A DNA stretch of 18,203 nucleotides from Bacteroidales bacterium UBA3684 (GCA_002372855.1 DFIZ01000071.1:1559-19761); one strand, 5' to 3'; shown: positions 1-5,783, counted from the stretch's first letter. Made by a program: numbers and translations. The notes: generated by a model not told the origin, from the letters alone.

Positions 1-267
1 ATCCTGGTCAACACCGCCCGCAAGGAAGTCATCAACGAGCCCGAACTGCTCAAGCTGATGGCCGAGCGCACCGACCTGAAGTACATCACCGACATCATGC
101 CCGATGCCGATGCCGACTTCAAGGCCTTCGAGGGTCGCTACTTCGCCACCCCCAAGAAGATGGGTGCCCAGACCGAGGAAGCCAACATCAACGCCGGCCT
201 CGCCGCCGCCAACCAGATTGCCGACTTCTTCAAGACCGGTAACAAGAAATTCCAGGTCAACAAATAA
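1..267 (+). CDS. serA: D-3-phosphoglycerate dehydrogenase, C-terminal fragment
   Basis: The last 88 residues of a D-2-hydroxyacid dehydrogenase are present; the 5' end lies outside the window. The frame opens with the Asn-Thr-Ala-Arg segment of the nucleotide-binding domain. It then runs through an Asp-Ile-Met-Pro-Asp-Ala-Asp stretch to a Thr-Pro-Lys-Lys-Met-Gly-Ala-Gln-Thr segment and ends in Phe-Gln-Val-Asn-Lys. This ending matches what I recall of the short SerA type of Bacteroidales, which lacks the C-terminal ACT domain. The enzyme oxidises 3-phosphoglycerate to 3-phosphohydroxypyruvate, the first step of serine synthesis, in the cytoplasm. The position normally held by the catalytic His (Thr-Pro-His) carries Lys at 154-156, which I believe is a property of this subfamily rather than damage. 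The stop is TAA at 265-267, and a 37-base spacer made of 9-base repeats separates it from the next gene. Confidence 0.88.
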   Translation: MLVNTARKEVINEPELLKLMAERTDLKYITDIMPDADADFKAFEGRYFATPKKMGAQTEEANINAGLAAANQIADFFKTGNKKFQVNK

Positions 268-303
268 TTATAGTTGCTATAGATACTATAGTCGCTATAG
301 AAT
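268..303 (+). repeat. Four tandem 9-base repeats between serA and the next gene
   Basis: The spacer is four 9-mers of the form YTATAGNNN at 268-276, 277-285, 286-294 and 295-303. They begin directly after the serA stop and end one base before the next start codon. Only the three variable positions differ freely. No Shine-Dalgarno-like sequence is left in the spacer. Confidence 0.85.
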
Positions 304-304
304 T

Positions 305-1258
305 ATGCATCTTTGCATCTTCAACCCTGAGCACGACCTTTGCCTGGCCAAAGGTCGTGCTCATTATGTTCCGCCGCGCTCGGCTGTGGAGTTTGCCCGC
401 CGTGACGCCGCGCTGATGCAGGTGCTCTACCCCGGGGCTACGTGTTGCAGCGTCTACGACATAGAAAATATCAATTTTCAATTTTCAATTTTCAATTCTG
501 TCACCGCCTGGGGCTGGGATGCCGTGGTGAAGCACGAGCTGCTCAAGCGCGGCTGTCCCGAAAGCCTACTGCCTACCGACGACGAGCTGGCCGTCATCCG
601 CGACCTCCAGCACCGCTCCACCGTGCTGCCCCTGCAGCCGGACTGCCATGCTGTATATAATATTGAAGAGATGGAGTCCTTGCTGCGCCGGCGCGAACAC
701 TGGGTGATGAAAGCCCCCTGGAGCGGAGCGGGTAGGGGACTGCGCTGGGTGCACGGCGCGCTGACGCCCATCGACCGCGACTGGTTGCTGAAGACCGTCG
801 CCACGCAGCGCTGCGTCATCGCCGAGCCCCGCCGCGACGTCGTGGCCGACGTGGCGTTGGAATACATCTGTACCCCTCAGTCAGTGCTTCGCACTGCCAG
901 CTCCCCTATCATAGGGGAGCAGCCGGAGGATACCACGGCTCTCCCCCTTTCCAAGGGGGAGTACCCCGCAAGGGGGGAGGGGGTGATTTTCATGGGCTAT
1001 TCCTATTTCCGCACCGGCAGCGGCGTCTACAAGGAGAACATCGCCTGGAGCGATGACCGTATCGAGACCACCTTCGGCCTGGCGCCCATTCGGGCCAGGG
1101 TGGAGCAGTGGCTCGCCGCCAACGTCTGGCCCCGCTACCACGGTCCCCTGGGCGTCGACCTCATGGTCTGTGCCGACGGCAGCATCCATGTGGCCGAGAT
1201 GAATGTGCGTCACACCATGGGCATGGTGGCGCACGAGAAGTTAAGAGTTATGTGTTAA
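305..1258 (+). CDS. ATP-grasp-like conserved protein of the FNPEHDL type, with in-frame insertions
   Basis: This 317-residue protein starts Met-His-Leu-Cys-Ile-Phe-Asn-Pro-Glu-His-Asp-Leu, a beginning I recognise from uncharacterised Bacteroidales proteins. A Trp-Gly-Trp-Asp motif sits at 69-72. ATP-grasp-like features are Val-Met-Lys-Ala-Pro-Trp-Ser-Gly-Ala-Gly-Arg-Gly at about 134-145 (nucleotide-binding loop) and Gly-Val-Asp-Leu-Met followed by Glu-Met-Asn-Val-Arg at about 283-302 (metal-binding Glu/Asn region). It therefore probably uses ATP to ligate or phosphorylate an unknown substrate in the cytoplasm. Two segments look inserted: residues 56-64 from a heptamer array, and residues 190-226 from a palindrome-rich element, exactly 37 codons. 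Both keep the frame. The ATG at 305 is chosen because upstream in-frame codons overlap serA and give no family-like sequence. The substrate is unknown. Confidence 0.75.
   Translation: MHLCIFNPEHDLCLAKGRAHYVPPRSAVEFARRDAALMQVLYPGATCCSVYDIENINFQFSIFNSVTAWGWDAVVKHELLKRGCPESLLPTDDELAVIRDLQHRSTVLPLQPDCHAVYNIEEMESLLRRREHWVMKAPWSGAGRGLRWVHGALTPIDRDWLLKTVATQRCVIAEPRRDVVADVALEYICTPQSVLRTASSPIIGEQPEDTTALPLSKGEYPARGEGVIFMGYSYFRTGSGVYKENIAWSDDRIETTFGLAPIRARVEQWLAANVWPRYHGPLGVDLMVCADGSIHVAEMNVRHTMGMVAHEKLRVMC
471..498 (+). repeat. Heptamer array (TCAATTT x4) inside a coding region
   Basis: Four consecutive 7-base units (TCAATTT three times, then TCAATTC) lie at 471-498 inside the ATP-grasp-like gene. They encode Asn/Phe/Gln/Ser/Ile residues that interrupt the region before the Trp-Gly-Trp-Asp motif. 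Seven is not a multiple of three, so gain or loss of one unit would shift the frame. Confidence 0.85.
872..983 (+). repeat. Palindrome-rich element inserted in frame in the ATP-grasp-like gene
   Basis: Hairpins follow one another in this stretch. CAGTGC/GCACTG lies at 882-887 and 891-896. A 10-base perfect arm pair runs at 900-909 and 911-920. CTCCCCCTT/AAGGGGGAG lies at 941-949 and 953-961. CCCC-GCAA-GGGG, with a GNRA loop, lies at 964-975. The outer ends ACCCCTC (872-878) and GAGGGGGT (977-984) also pair with one bulge, closing the element. The part that departs from the surrounding ATP-grasp frame is 37 codons (872-982). Interspersed repeats of this CCCCTC/GAGGGG style are, as I recall, common in gut bacteria. 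Confidence 0.8.
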
Positions 1259-1267
1259 GAGTTATGA
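1240..1267 (+). repeat. 14-base tandem duplication at a gene junction
   Basis: GTTAAGAGTTATGT (1240-1253) is followed directly by GTTAAGAGTTATGA (1254-1267). The second copy supplies both the stop of the ATP-grasp-like gene (TAA at 1256-1258) and the ATG of mntP (1264-1266). The first copy contains a TAA and an ATG in other frames. Because 14 is not a multiple of three, copy number decides where the upstream frame ends. Confidence 0.85.
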
Positions 1268-1836
1268 GTTTTGTAGAAGCTTTTTTATTGGCTTTGGCCC
1301 TCTGTGTGGACACCCTGGTGGTCTCCACCACAACGGCTTTTCATGACAAGATGTCGTGGCACCGCGGCCTGCTGCTGGCGGCCATTCTCGCTTTCTTCCA
1401 GTTCGCCTTCCCGCTTCTCGGTGCCCTCATCGGCGACGTGGCGCGCTCCTTTATCGAGGCCGTCGACCACTGGGTGGCCTTCGGACTGCTGGCCTTCATC
1501 GGCGGCAAGATGATTCTCGACGACGTGAAAAAGGAAGAGGAGAAGAAAGAAGTCTCCTCCTCGCGCTACTTGCTGCTCAACTACAGCATGCTTGGCGTCG
1601 CCACCAGCATCGACGGCCTGGCGGTGGGCATAGGCCTGGGGCTGGACATGCCCATGAATGCGGTCTTGGGCGTCGTCACGGTCATCGGCATCGTCACCTT
1701 CCTGGTGGCCCTGCTGGGCATCTTTCTCGGCAAGCGCAACATCCCCATCCCCGAGCGCACGGCCAACATCGTCGCCGGCATCGTCCTCATCGGCTTGGGC
1801 CTGAAGATATTGATTGAACACCTCTTTTTTCAATAG
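1264..1836 (+). CDS. mntP: Putative manganese efflux pump
   Basis: This 190-residue, very hydrophobic protein has the length and two-repeat layout of the MntP family (six helices in two halves). The first helix carries Cys-Val-Asp-Thr-Leu-Val-Val-Ser with Asp16, and the second half carries Ala-Thr-Ser-Ile-Asp-Gly-Leu-Ala-Val-Gly with Asp117. These correspond to the paired acidic sites thought to handle Mn2+ in the family. A charged Lys/Glu loop at about 89-97 separates the halves. The protein would sit in the inner membrane and export manganese. The ATG at 1264 starts five bases after the stop of the preceding gene, so the two are probably co-transcribed. A longer frame upstream exists but only overlaps the previous gene. 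The last seven bases overlap the convergent lipoprotein gene. No Mn-responsive leader could be seen. Confidence 0.88.
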   Translation: MSFVEAFLLALALCVDTLVVSTTTAFHDKMSWHRGLLLAAILAFFQFAFPLLGALIGDVARSFIEAVDHWVAFGLLAFIGGKMILDDVKKEEEKKEVSSSRYLLLNYSMLGVATSIDGLAVGIGLGLDMPMNAVLGVVTVIGIVTFLVALLGIFLGKRNIPIPERTANIVAGIVLIGLGLKILIEHLFFQ

Positions 1837-2579
1837 CACCTCCCGTCGGGTGTGCAGATACCGCGGGCGTAAGAGAGTGTGTCCACACGGCTGTAGTCCA
1901 ATGCGGTGACCGGGACCGTGATGTCGCGTATGTCCGTGGGCTCCAATGTTGCATTGCCCGAACCGTCGATGGTGTAGGTGCATTTCATTTGGTTGTGGGG
2001 GTTGAGCATCACGGTGGTGGGTGTGCCGTTGGGTCCGGTGATAGATTGCGACTGCGGAGCGATGGTGTTCACGATGTTGTTCAGGCGGTTGTCAGCTTCT
2101 TCCCAGCCCAACTCCTCGAAACTCTTGCCGTAGTTCCAAATCATATTCCATACCACCGTCCACATGTTTTTCACCATCAGTGGGCGGTACTGTGGCAGGG
2201 TGTCGTTTATCCAGTAGCGGGGCGAGTTGATGTGGTAGGTCATGAAGACTTTGTCCATATACTGTGCCGTGCTGTAGTCGGTCTCCACAAAGTACCAGCG
2301 CACCTGGCTGGTGTCGCACTCAGCCATCTTCCCCGGGTAGGTGTCGCGCATGGCTATCTCGCAGGGACCGCAGCACGAACTGGTTACCACCACCACCTTG
2401 TAGTGTGTTGTGTCGACGGCTATCATCTGTCGTAGCTGCTCCACCGTGATGGGGGTGAGGTTGTCCATCGCCAGTACCTTCCTGTAGTTCTTCACGGTCG
2501 GCTTCTGCATCGTCACCGCCACACACCCCGTCAGCAGCATGTCACCCGTAGCCATCAAGATTATCAAAAACTTCTTCAT
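1830..2579 (-). CDS. Thioredoxin-like lipoprotein
   Basis: This 249-residue protein begins Met-Lys-Lys-Phe-Leu-Ile-Ile-Leu and has a lipobox-like Leu-Thr-Gly-Cys at 16-19, so it is probably exported and lipid-anchored. After about 40 residues it has Val-Val-Val-Val-Thr-Ser-Ser-Cys-Cys-Gly-Pro-Cys at about 62-73. That is a beta strand followed by a canonical thioredoxin CGPC redox site (Cys70, Cys73), with an extra Cys69 directly before it. A Tyr-Phe-Val-Glu-Thr-Asp strand follows, as expected in the fold. The C-terminus (about 215-249) carries another Cys pair in the last ten residues. Role: probably periplasmic thiol-disulfide exchange or a redox-fold adaptor; the partner is unknown. The start is the ATG at 2579, where the signal peptide begins; an upstream in-frame Met at 2612 would spoil the signal. 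It converges on mntP with a seven-base overlap. Confidence 0.72.
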   Translation of the reverse strand: MKKFLIILMATGDMLLTGCVAVTMQKPTVKNYRKVLAMDNLTPITVEQLRQMIAVDTTHYKVVVVTSSCCGPCEIAMRDTYPGKMAECDTSQVRWYFVETDYSTAQYMDKVFMTYHINSPRYWINDTLPQYRPLMVKNMWTVVWNMIWNYGKSFEELGWEEADNRLNNIVNTIAPQSQSITGPNGTPTTVMLNPHNQMKCTYTIDGSGNATLEPTDIRDITVPVTALDYSRVDTLSYARGICTPDGRCY

Positions 2580-2633
2580 AACATTTTGCGTTTTTCTACA
2601 TAGATGACGCAAAAGTTGCCGAAATCTTACAAA

Positions 2634-2997
2634 GAAGTGTTTTTTTTTTATAAGTGATTTTTATTTTTTGTTTGTTGTGCTTTTCCCATTTTTCAACAAC
2701 GAAGAAAGTGGAGCTATCCATTTCTGACCCTATTTTCAGATGTAGGGCTGGACTCCCTTGAAAACAAAATATAGGTTTGAATGAGTCGCTCCACGGATGG
2801 TATAGTATATTGTCTATGCTATACACATTAATGTGGAGCATTTACTATTCCTTTATTCCTTGTTTTCTTTATGTAAAGTGTCCAGTTTTACATCTGAGGA
2901 ATAAGGAGCATAAAATGCTTCTTTCTCGACAAACCATTCCTTTCGGTTTGCGACTGAAAAAATAAAAAAAATTTTTTTATATGACAAAAAAAACTTC
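2634..2997. repeat. Long imperfect inverted repeat: two diverged copies of one AT-rich unit
   Basis: Blocks of sequence recur in inverted orientation and in mirrored order around a centre near 2814. The pairs are GTATAG 2800-2805 with CTATAC 2819-2824, GCTCCAC 2788-2794 with GTGGAGC 2833-2839, GAAAACAA 2760-2767 with TTGTTTTC 2860-2867, and CTGGAC 2748-2753 with GTCCAG 2880-2885. Further out are TCAGATGTA 2736-2744 with TACATCTGA 2889-2897, TTTTTATTTTTT 2658-2669 with its complement 2957-2968, and GAAG 2634-2637 with CTTC 2994-2997. All midpoints fall between 2812 and 2817. The region is strongly AT-rich against GC-rich neighbours. It holds no gene I can name, although short frames exist in both arms. 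It could be a decayed repeat pair, a MITE-like element or a structured RNA. Confidence 0.7.
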
Positions 2998-3169
2998 ATA
3001 ATCATAGCACTGTGTTTTATTAATTGTTTGCAACCCATTATCTTATGACTCAGTTAATATGCGTGTCGGATAAGTTGGAAATACTTTTTTGTTAAATAAT
3101 GCGTTATCAATTGTAACATTCCACCCCCTTTACGCAATTATTGTATGTAAACGGACAAGAAAAGACCTT
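2998..3169 (+). promoter_or_regulatory. Probable leader/promoter region of the sigma-factor operon
   Basis: This 172-base AT-rich stretch lies between the inverted repeat and the chosen sigma start. It must hold the operon's promoter unless transcription begins inside the repeat. I found no clean match to TTTG-N19-21-TAnnTTTG. The nearest is TACTTTTT at 3083-3090, which lacks a good upstream box. An autoregulated ECF-type promoter is possible but not demonstrable from one copy. Confidence 0.3.
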
Positions 3170-3670
3170 TTGACAGCCAAGGAATATAACAACGGTGTGG
3201 GCCTGTGGGCCGACGATGCGATGCGCTTCGCCTTGCGTTGCGGCGGAAGCCGGAGCGACTGCGAAGACGCCGTGCAGGAAGCCCTGGCAGCCCTCTGGAA
3301 CCACCGCGACGAGGTGCCGCGCGACAAGGGCAAGGGCTACCTCCTCAGCGCCGCCTACCGCTCGCTGATGCAGACCCTTAGGCACTCCAAGGTGGTGCAG
3401 CAGCATGCTGAGGCCACGCAGGCGCTCGCGCCGGGCTACCAGGACCCCGACCTCCGCTTCGACCTCCGCGAGGCCATCGAGCGCAGCCTGCAGGCGCTGC
3501 CCGAGGTGCAGAGGGCCATCCTCCAGCTGCGCGACGTCGAGGGCTACAGCTACCGCGAGATAGGGGAGACCCTCTCGCTCAGCGACAGCCAGGTGCAGGT
3601 CTACCTTTTCCGCGCCCGCGTGGCGATGCGTAAACAACTGAAATTTATGGGATATGACAACAATAGATAA
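3170..3670 (+). CDS. ECF-type RNA polymerase sigma factor
   Basis: With the TTG start at 3170 the protein is 166 residues, usual for ECF sigma factors. Region 2 runs from about 12 to 73 and includes Asp-Cys-Glu-Asp-Ala-Val-Gln-Glu-Ala-Leu-Ala-Ala-Leu-Trp at 30-43. Region 4 runs from about 105 to 156 with the helix-turn-helix Tyr-Ser-Tyr-Arg-Glu-Ile-Gly-Glu-Thr-Leu-Ser-Leu-Ser and Tyr-Leu-Phe-Arg-Ala-Arg. TTG is preferred because it gives a family-like start (Met-Thr-Ala-Lys-Glu-Tyr) and has an AGAAAAG stretch a few bases upstream. No ATG lies in this frame before region 2. A further TTG at 3089 would add 27 unrelated residues. The stop overlaps the anti-sigma gene by 17 bases, pointing to coupled translation. 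The sigma factor would direct RNA polymerase to its own operon and perhaps others when released by its anti-sigma factor. Confidence 0.88.
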   Translation: MTAKEYNNGVGLWADDAMRFALRCGGSRSDCEDAVQEALAALWNHRDEVPRDKGKGYLLSAAYRSLMQTLRHSKVVQQHAEATQALAPGYQDPDLRFDLREAIERSLQALPEVQRAILQLRDVEGYSYREIGETLSLSDSQVQVYLFRARVAMRKQLKFMGYDNNR

Positions 3671-4403
3671 CAACAACTACGAACTGTGGCTCCTGCGTTA
3701 TGCCGAAGGCGACCTGAACGCCGGGGAACGCTCCGCCGTCGAGGCCTGGCTCTCCAGCCACCCCGATGCCGCCGAGCTTCTGACGCTCTACAACGAGGCT
3801 CCGAGGCTGGAGAAGGACGAAAGCGTCAGGTATGGTGCAACACCGTTGCATCGCCCCATGCCCCTCTGGCCCGCCGTGCTGCGCTTCGGCGCTGCCGCCG
3901 CCGTGGTGCTTCTGCTGATGCTGCCAGCCATGCGCATGGGCATTATGGACAAGATGGAGGCCCCCCTCTTCGTGGCCGAAAACCGCCCCGTCGCGGAAAC
4001 TCCGCAGCAACAGCAACAGCTGCAACAACTGCCTGTCATCCAGCCCGTCTCCAGGCCCGTACCTTCTATCGCCTCTATCCCTTCTATCGCTTCTATCCCC
4101 TCTATCGAAACAGACACCTCAACCCCCGTCGCCCCGGCCCCCATCGAGACCGACATGCTCATTGCTTTCGAGGACGACCCCGCCGAGGCGGCACCCATCG
4201 AGTCCTGGAACCTCATCGTCTACGACCGCTCCGCCGACTGGGGCGACATGCTGCTGGCTGCCAACGACGCCTACCACGAGGCCCTTAACGAGCACCCCCT
4301 CGGCCGCCTTGTCAGCCGCACCCTGCCCGACAGCCGCCAACTCGAGGAGGCCGTGGTTGCACCCCTCCGTCAACGCATCGACAACAAGAAAAACAATCGT
4401 TAA
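3654..4403 (+). CDS. Membrane-anchored anti-sigma factor
   Basis: This 249-residue protein has a cytoplasmic N-terminal segment, Leu-Arg-Tyr-Ala-Glu-Gly-Asp-Leu-Asn-Ala-Gly-Glu-Arg followed by Ala-Trp-Leu-Ser-Ser-His-Pro-Asp (about 14-38). This is the typical start of Bacteroidota anti-sigma proteins; no zinc-binding His/Cys set is evident. One membrane helix lies at about 73-93. The outer part begins with a Gln-rich tract (118-125), then a Ser-Ile-Pro/Ser-Ile-Ala repeat (138-151), then an acidic domain of about 90 residues without a recognised fold. It probably holds the preceding sigma factor at the inner membrane and senses an envelope signal through its periplasmic part. The ATG at 3654 lies inside the sigma gene. 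The next gene starts 15 bases after its stop. There is no FecR-type signalling domain. Confidence 0.75.
   Translation: MTTIDNNNYELWLLRYAEGDLNAGERSAVEAWLSSHPDAAELLTLYNEAPRLEKDESVRYGATPLHRPMPLWPAVLRFGAAAAVVLLLMLPAMRMGIMDKMEAPLFVAENRPVAETPQQQQQLQQLPVIQPVSRPVPSIASIPSIASIPSIETDTSTPVAPAPIETDMLIAFEDDPAEAAPIESWNLIVYDRSADWGDMLLAANDAYHEALNEHPLGRLVSRTLPDSRQLEEAVVAPLRQRIDNKKNNR
4064..4108 (+). repeat. Five tandem 9-base repeats in the anti-sigma linker
   Basis: Units TTCTATCGC, CTCTATCCC, TTCTATCGC, TTCTATCCC and CTCTATCGA follow each other from 4064 to 4108 and encode Ser-Ile-Ala / Ser-Ile-Pro alternation. Unit length is a multiple of three, so copy-number change would lengthen or shorten the periplasmic linker without breaking the frame. 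Confidence 0.85.
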
Positions 4404-4418
4404 TAAAACCATTACATT

Positions 4419-5783
4419 ATGAAACACAACCGATTTATCCTCGCAATGGCTCTCCTGCTGCCCTTCGCCGCCATGGCGCAGACAGCAGAAACGGACACCG
4501 GCCGTACAGCCCTGCCCGAGGCCGTCAAGACCCTGGTCTTCAACGACTGCAAGGCCCTCATTGTCCCCGACAGCTGCAGCAGCTACGAAACGGGCAAGAT
4601 GCCGAATGGCGCCGAGGTCAATGTCAGCGGCAGCGTGATGACCTTCTCCCGCCTCGACCGCACCGTGCACATCCACCTCAATCCCGGCACAGTTACCCGC
4701 ATCGAAGCCACGGGCAACAGCGAAGTGACCCTCCAGGGCTCCTTCCACTTCCCCGGCACTCTGGAACTGGTGGGCGACGATGCCGCCACCATCATCGCCA
4801 AAAACGGTTTCGACACCCTCTATGCCGACTGCATGGTGGTGTCCCTCGCCGATGTCTCGCGCCTCAACGCCCATAGCCGCCTGAAGATGCGCAACCTCGA
4901 TTTCACCGTTAAAGACTACTCTCGCCTCAAAGCCTTCGTTATCGAGCCGATAGGAGACTCCGACGGCACCATGTTGAATTTCAGTAACACCCTCTACGCC
5001 TCCATCCATATCGGCCACAGGATTCAAAACGGAGAAAGACTCATCCTCGACCCCGAAGAGGAGGAAGACTTCTGGAACACTAACGACGACGCCTTCGACT
5101 TTGACGACCTTGCCGACCTCGACGCCGACGCCCTCTCCGACCTGGTGCGCAAAATCAAACTCCGCAGCAGCAAGCGCTACTCCTGGGGCACCAACCTCGA
5201 CTTCGCCTGGGGCTTCCACAACTGGGGCACCGACCGCCTGAACGGCCTTGCCGGCATGGACGGCGACGCCGCCGTGCGCACCTCGTTCAACCATATCCTG
5301 CTGACACTCAACTATCCCGTAGTCTATTCCAAGCATGTGGCCCTCTACGCCGGCCTGGGCCTGGAGTGGGACAAGTACAAGTTCCACCGCGGCGATATCC
5401 ACTTCGACCTCACCGCCGAGCCCTACCACCTGACCAACGGCACCGTGGCCAACAGCGAAAGCCGCCTGCTGACGCGCTACGTCATTCTGCCCATCGAGGT
5501 GAAATTCAACCTCGGACGCCACTGGAAGCTGGGCCTCGCTGCCATCCCCGGCCTGCACTGGAGCGGCAGCCACACCGGCCTGCGCCGCGACATCACCAGC
5601 GGCGACGACGAAGTGAACATCAAGGACTACAGCATCAACCCCTACATACGCCCCTACAAGCTCGACGCCCGCATCTCCCTGCAGTACCGCTCCCTGGGCC
5701 TCTACTTCCAGGCCTCGATGCTTCCGGCCTTCAAGGGCAGCTGCGACGAACTGTTCCCTGTCAAATTTGGTATCATTCTTTAA
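4419..5783 (+). CDS. Envelope protein with repeat-built head and C-terminal barrel-like domain (paralog 1)
   Basis: This 454-residue protein has a signal peptide (Lys-His-Asn-Arg, hydrophobic core, cleavage after Ala-Met-Ala at about 20). Residues 30-200 alternate short strands with Asp-Tyr-Ser/Asp-Val-Ser turns (for example Lys-Asp-Tyr-Ser-Arg-Leu at 165-170). This resembles GIN/DUF2807-type head domains; the resemblance is by pattern only. A strongly acidic stretch follows at 211-241, with 15 Asp or Glu in 31 residues. From about 255 to the end, amphipathic strands with many aromatic residues (Trp-Gly-Phe-His-Asn-Trp-Gly, Leu-Glu-Trp-Asp-Lys-Tyr-Lys-Phe) suggest an outer-membrane beta barrel. 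It shares the whole C-terminal domain with the next gene. Its place behind a sigma/anti-sigma pair suggests it is a regulated surface protein. Ligand and function are unknown. Confidence 0.7.
   Translation: MKHNRFILAMALLLPFAAMAQTAETDTGRTALPEAVKTLVFNDCKALIVPDSCSSYETGKMPNGAEVNVSGSVMTFSRLDRTVHIHLNPGTVTRIEATGNSEVTLQGSFHFPGTLELVGDDAATIIAKNGFDTLYADCMVVSLADVSRLNAHSRLKMRNLDFTVKDYSRLKAFVIEPIGDSDGTMLNFSNTLYASIHIGHRIQNGERLILDPEEEEDFWNTNDDAFDFDDLADLDADALSDLVRKIKLRSSKRYSWGTNLDFAWGFHNWGTDRLNGLAGMDGDAAVRTSFNHILLTLNYPVVYSKHVALYAGLGLEWDKYKFHRGDIHFDLTAEPYHLTNGTVANSESRLLTRYVILPIEVKFNLGRHWKLGLAAIPGLHWSGSHTGLRRDITSGDDEVNIKDYSINPYIRPYKLDARISLQYRSLGLYFQASMLPAFKGSCDELFPVKFGIIL

Noticed and set aside
1838-1856. Hairpin at the mntP/lipoprotein convergence as a shared terminator
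   Set aside because: CACC/GGTG and CCC/GGG pairing cannot form a stable stem with a usable loop, and the T-run lies on the wrong side for plus-strand termination.
2596-2841. Open frame of 81 codons on the minus strand in the AT-rich gap
   Set aside because: It overlaps the start of the lipoprotein gene, is Lys/Phe-rich from base composition and has no good start context. It matters only as a trace within the inverted repeat.
2903-2923. Stem AAGGAGCAT/ATGCTTCTT considered as an intrinsic terminator
   Set aside because: Three-base loop, one wobble and no T-run; no gene upstream that it would end.
2777-2965. Open frame of 62 codons on the plus strand in the AT-rich gap
   Set aside because: It is short, low in GC and without a start signal. 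Similarity to the opposite-strand frame is explained by the inverted repeat, so it is not annotated as a gene.
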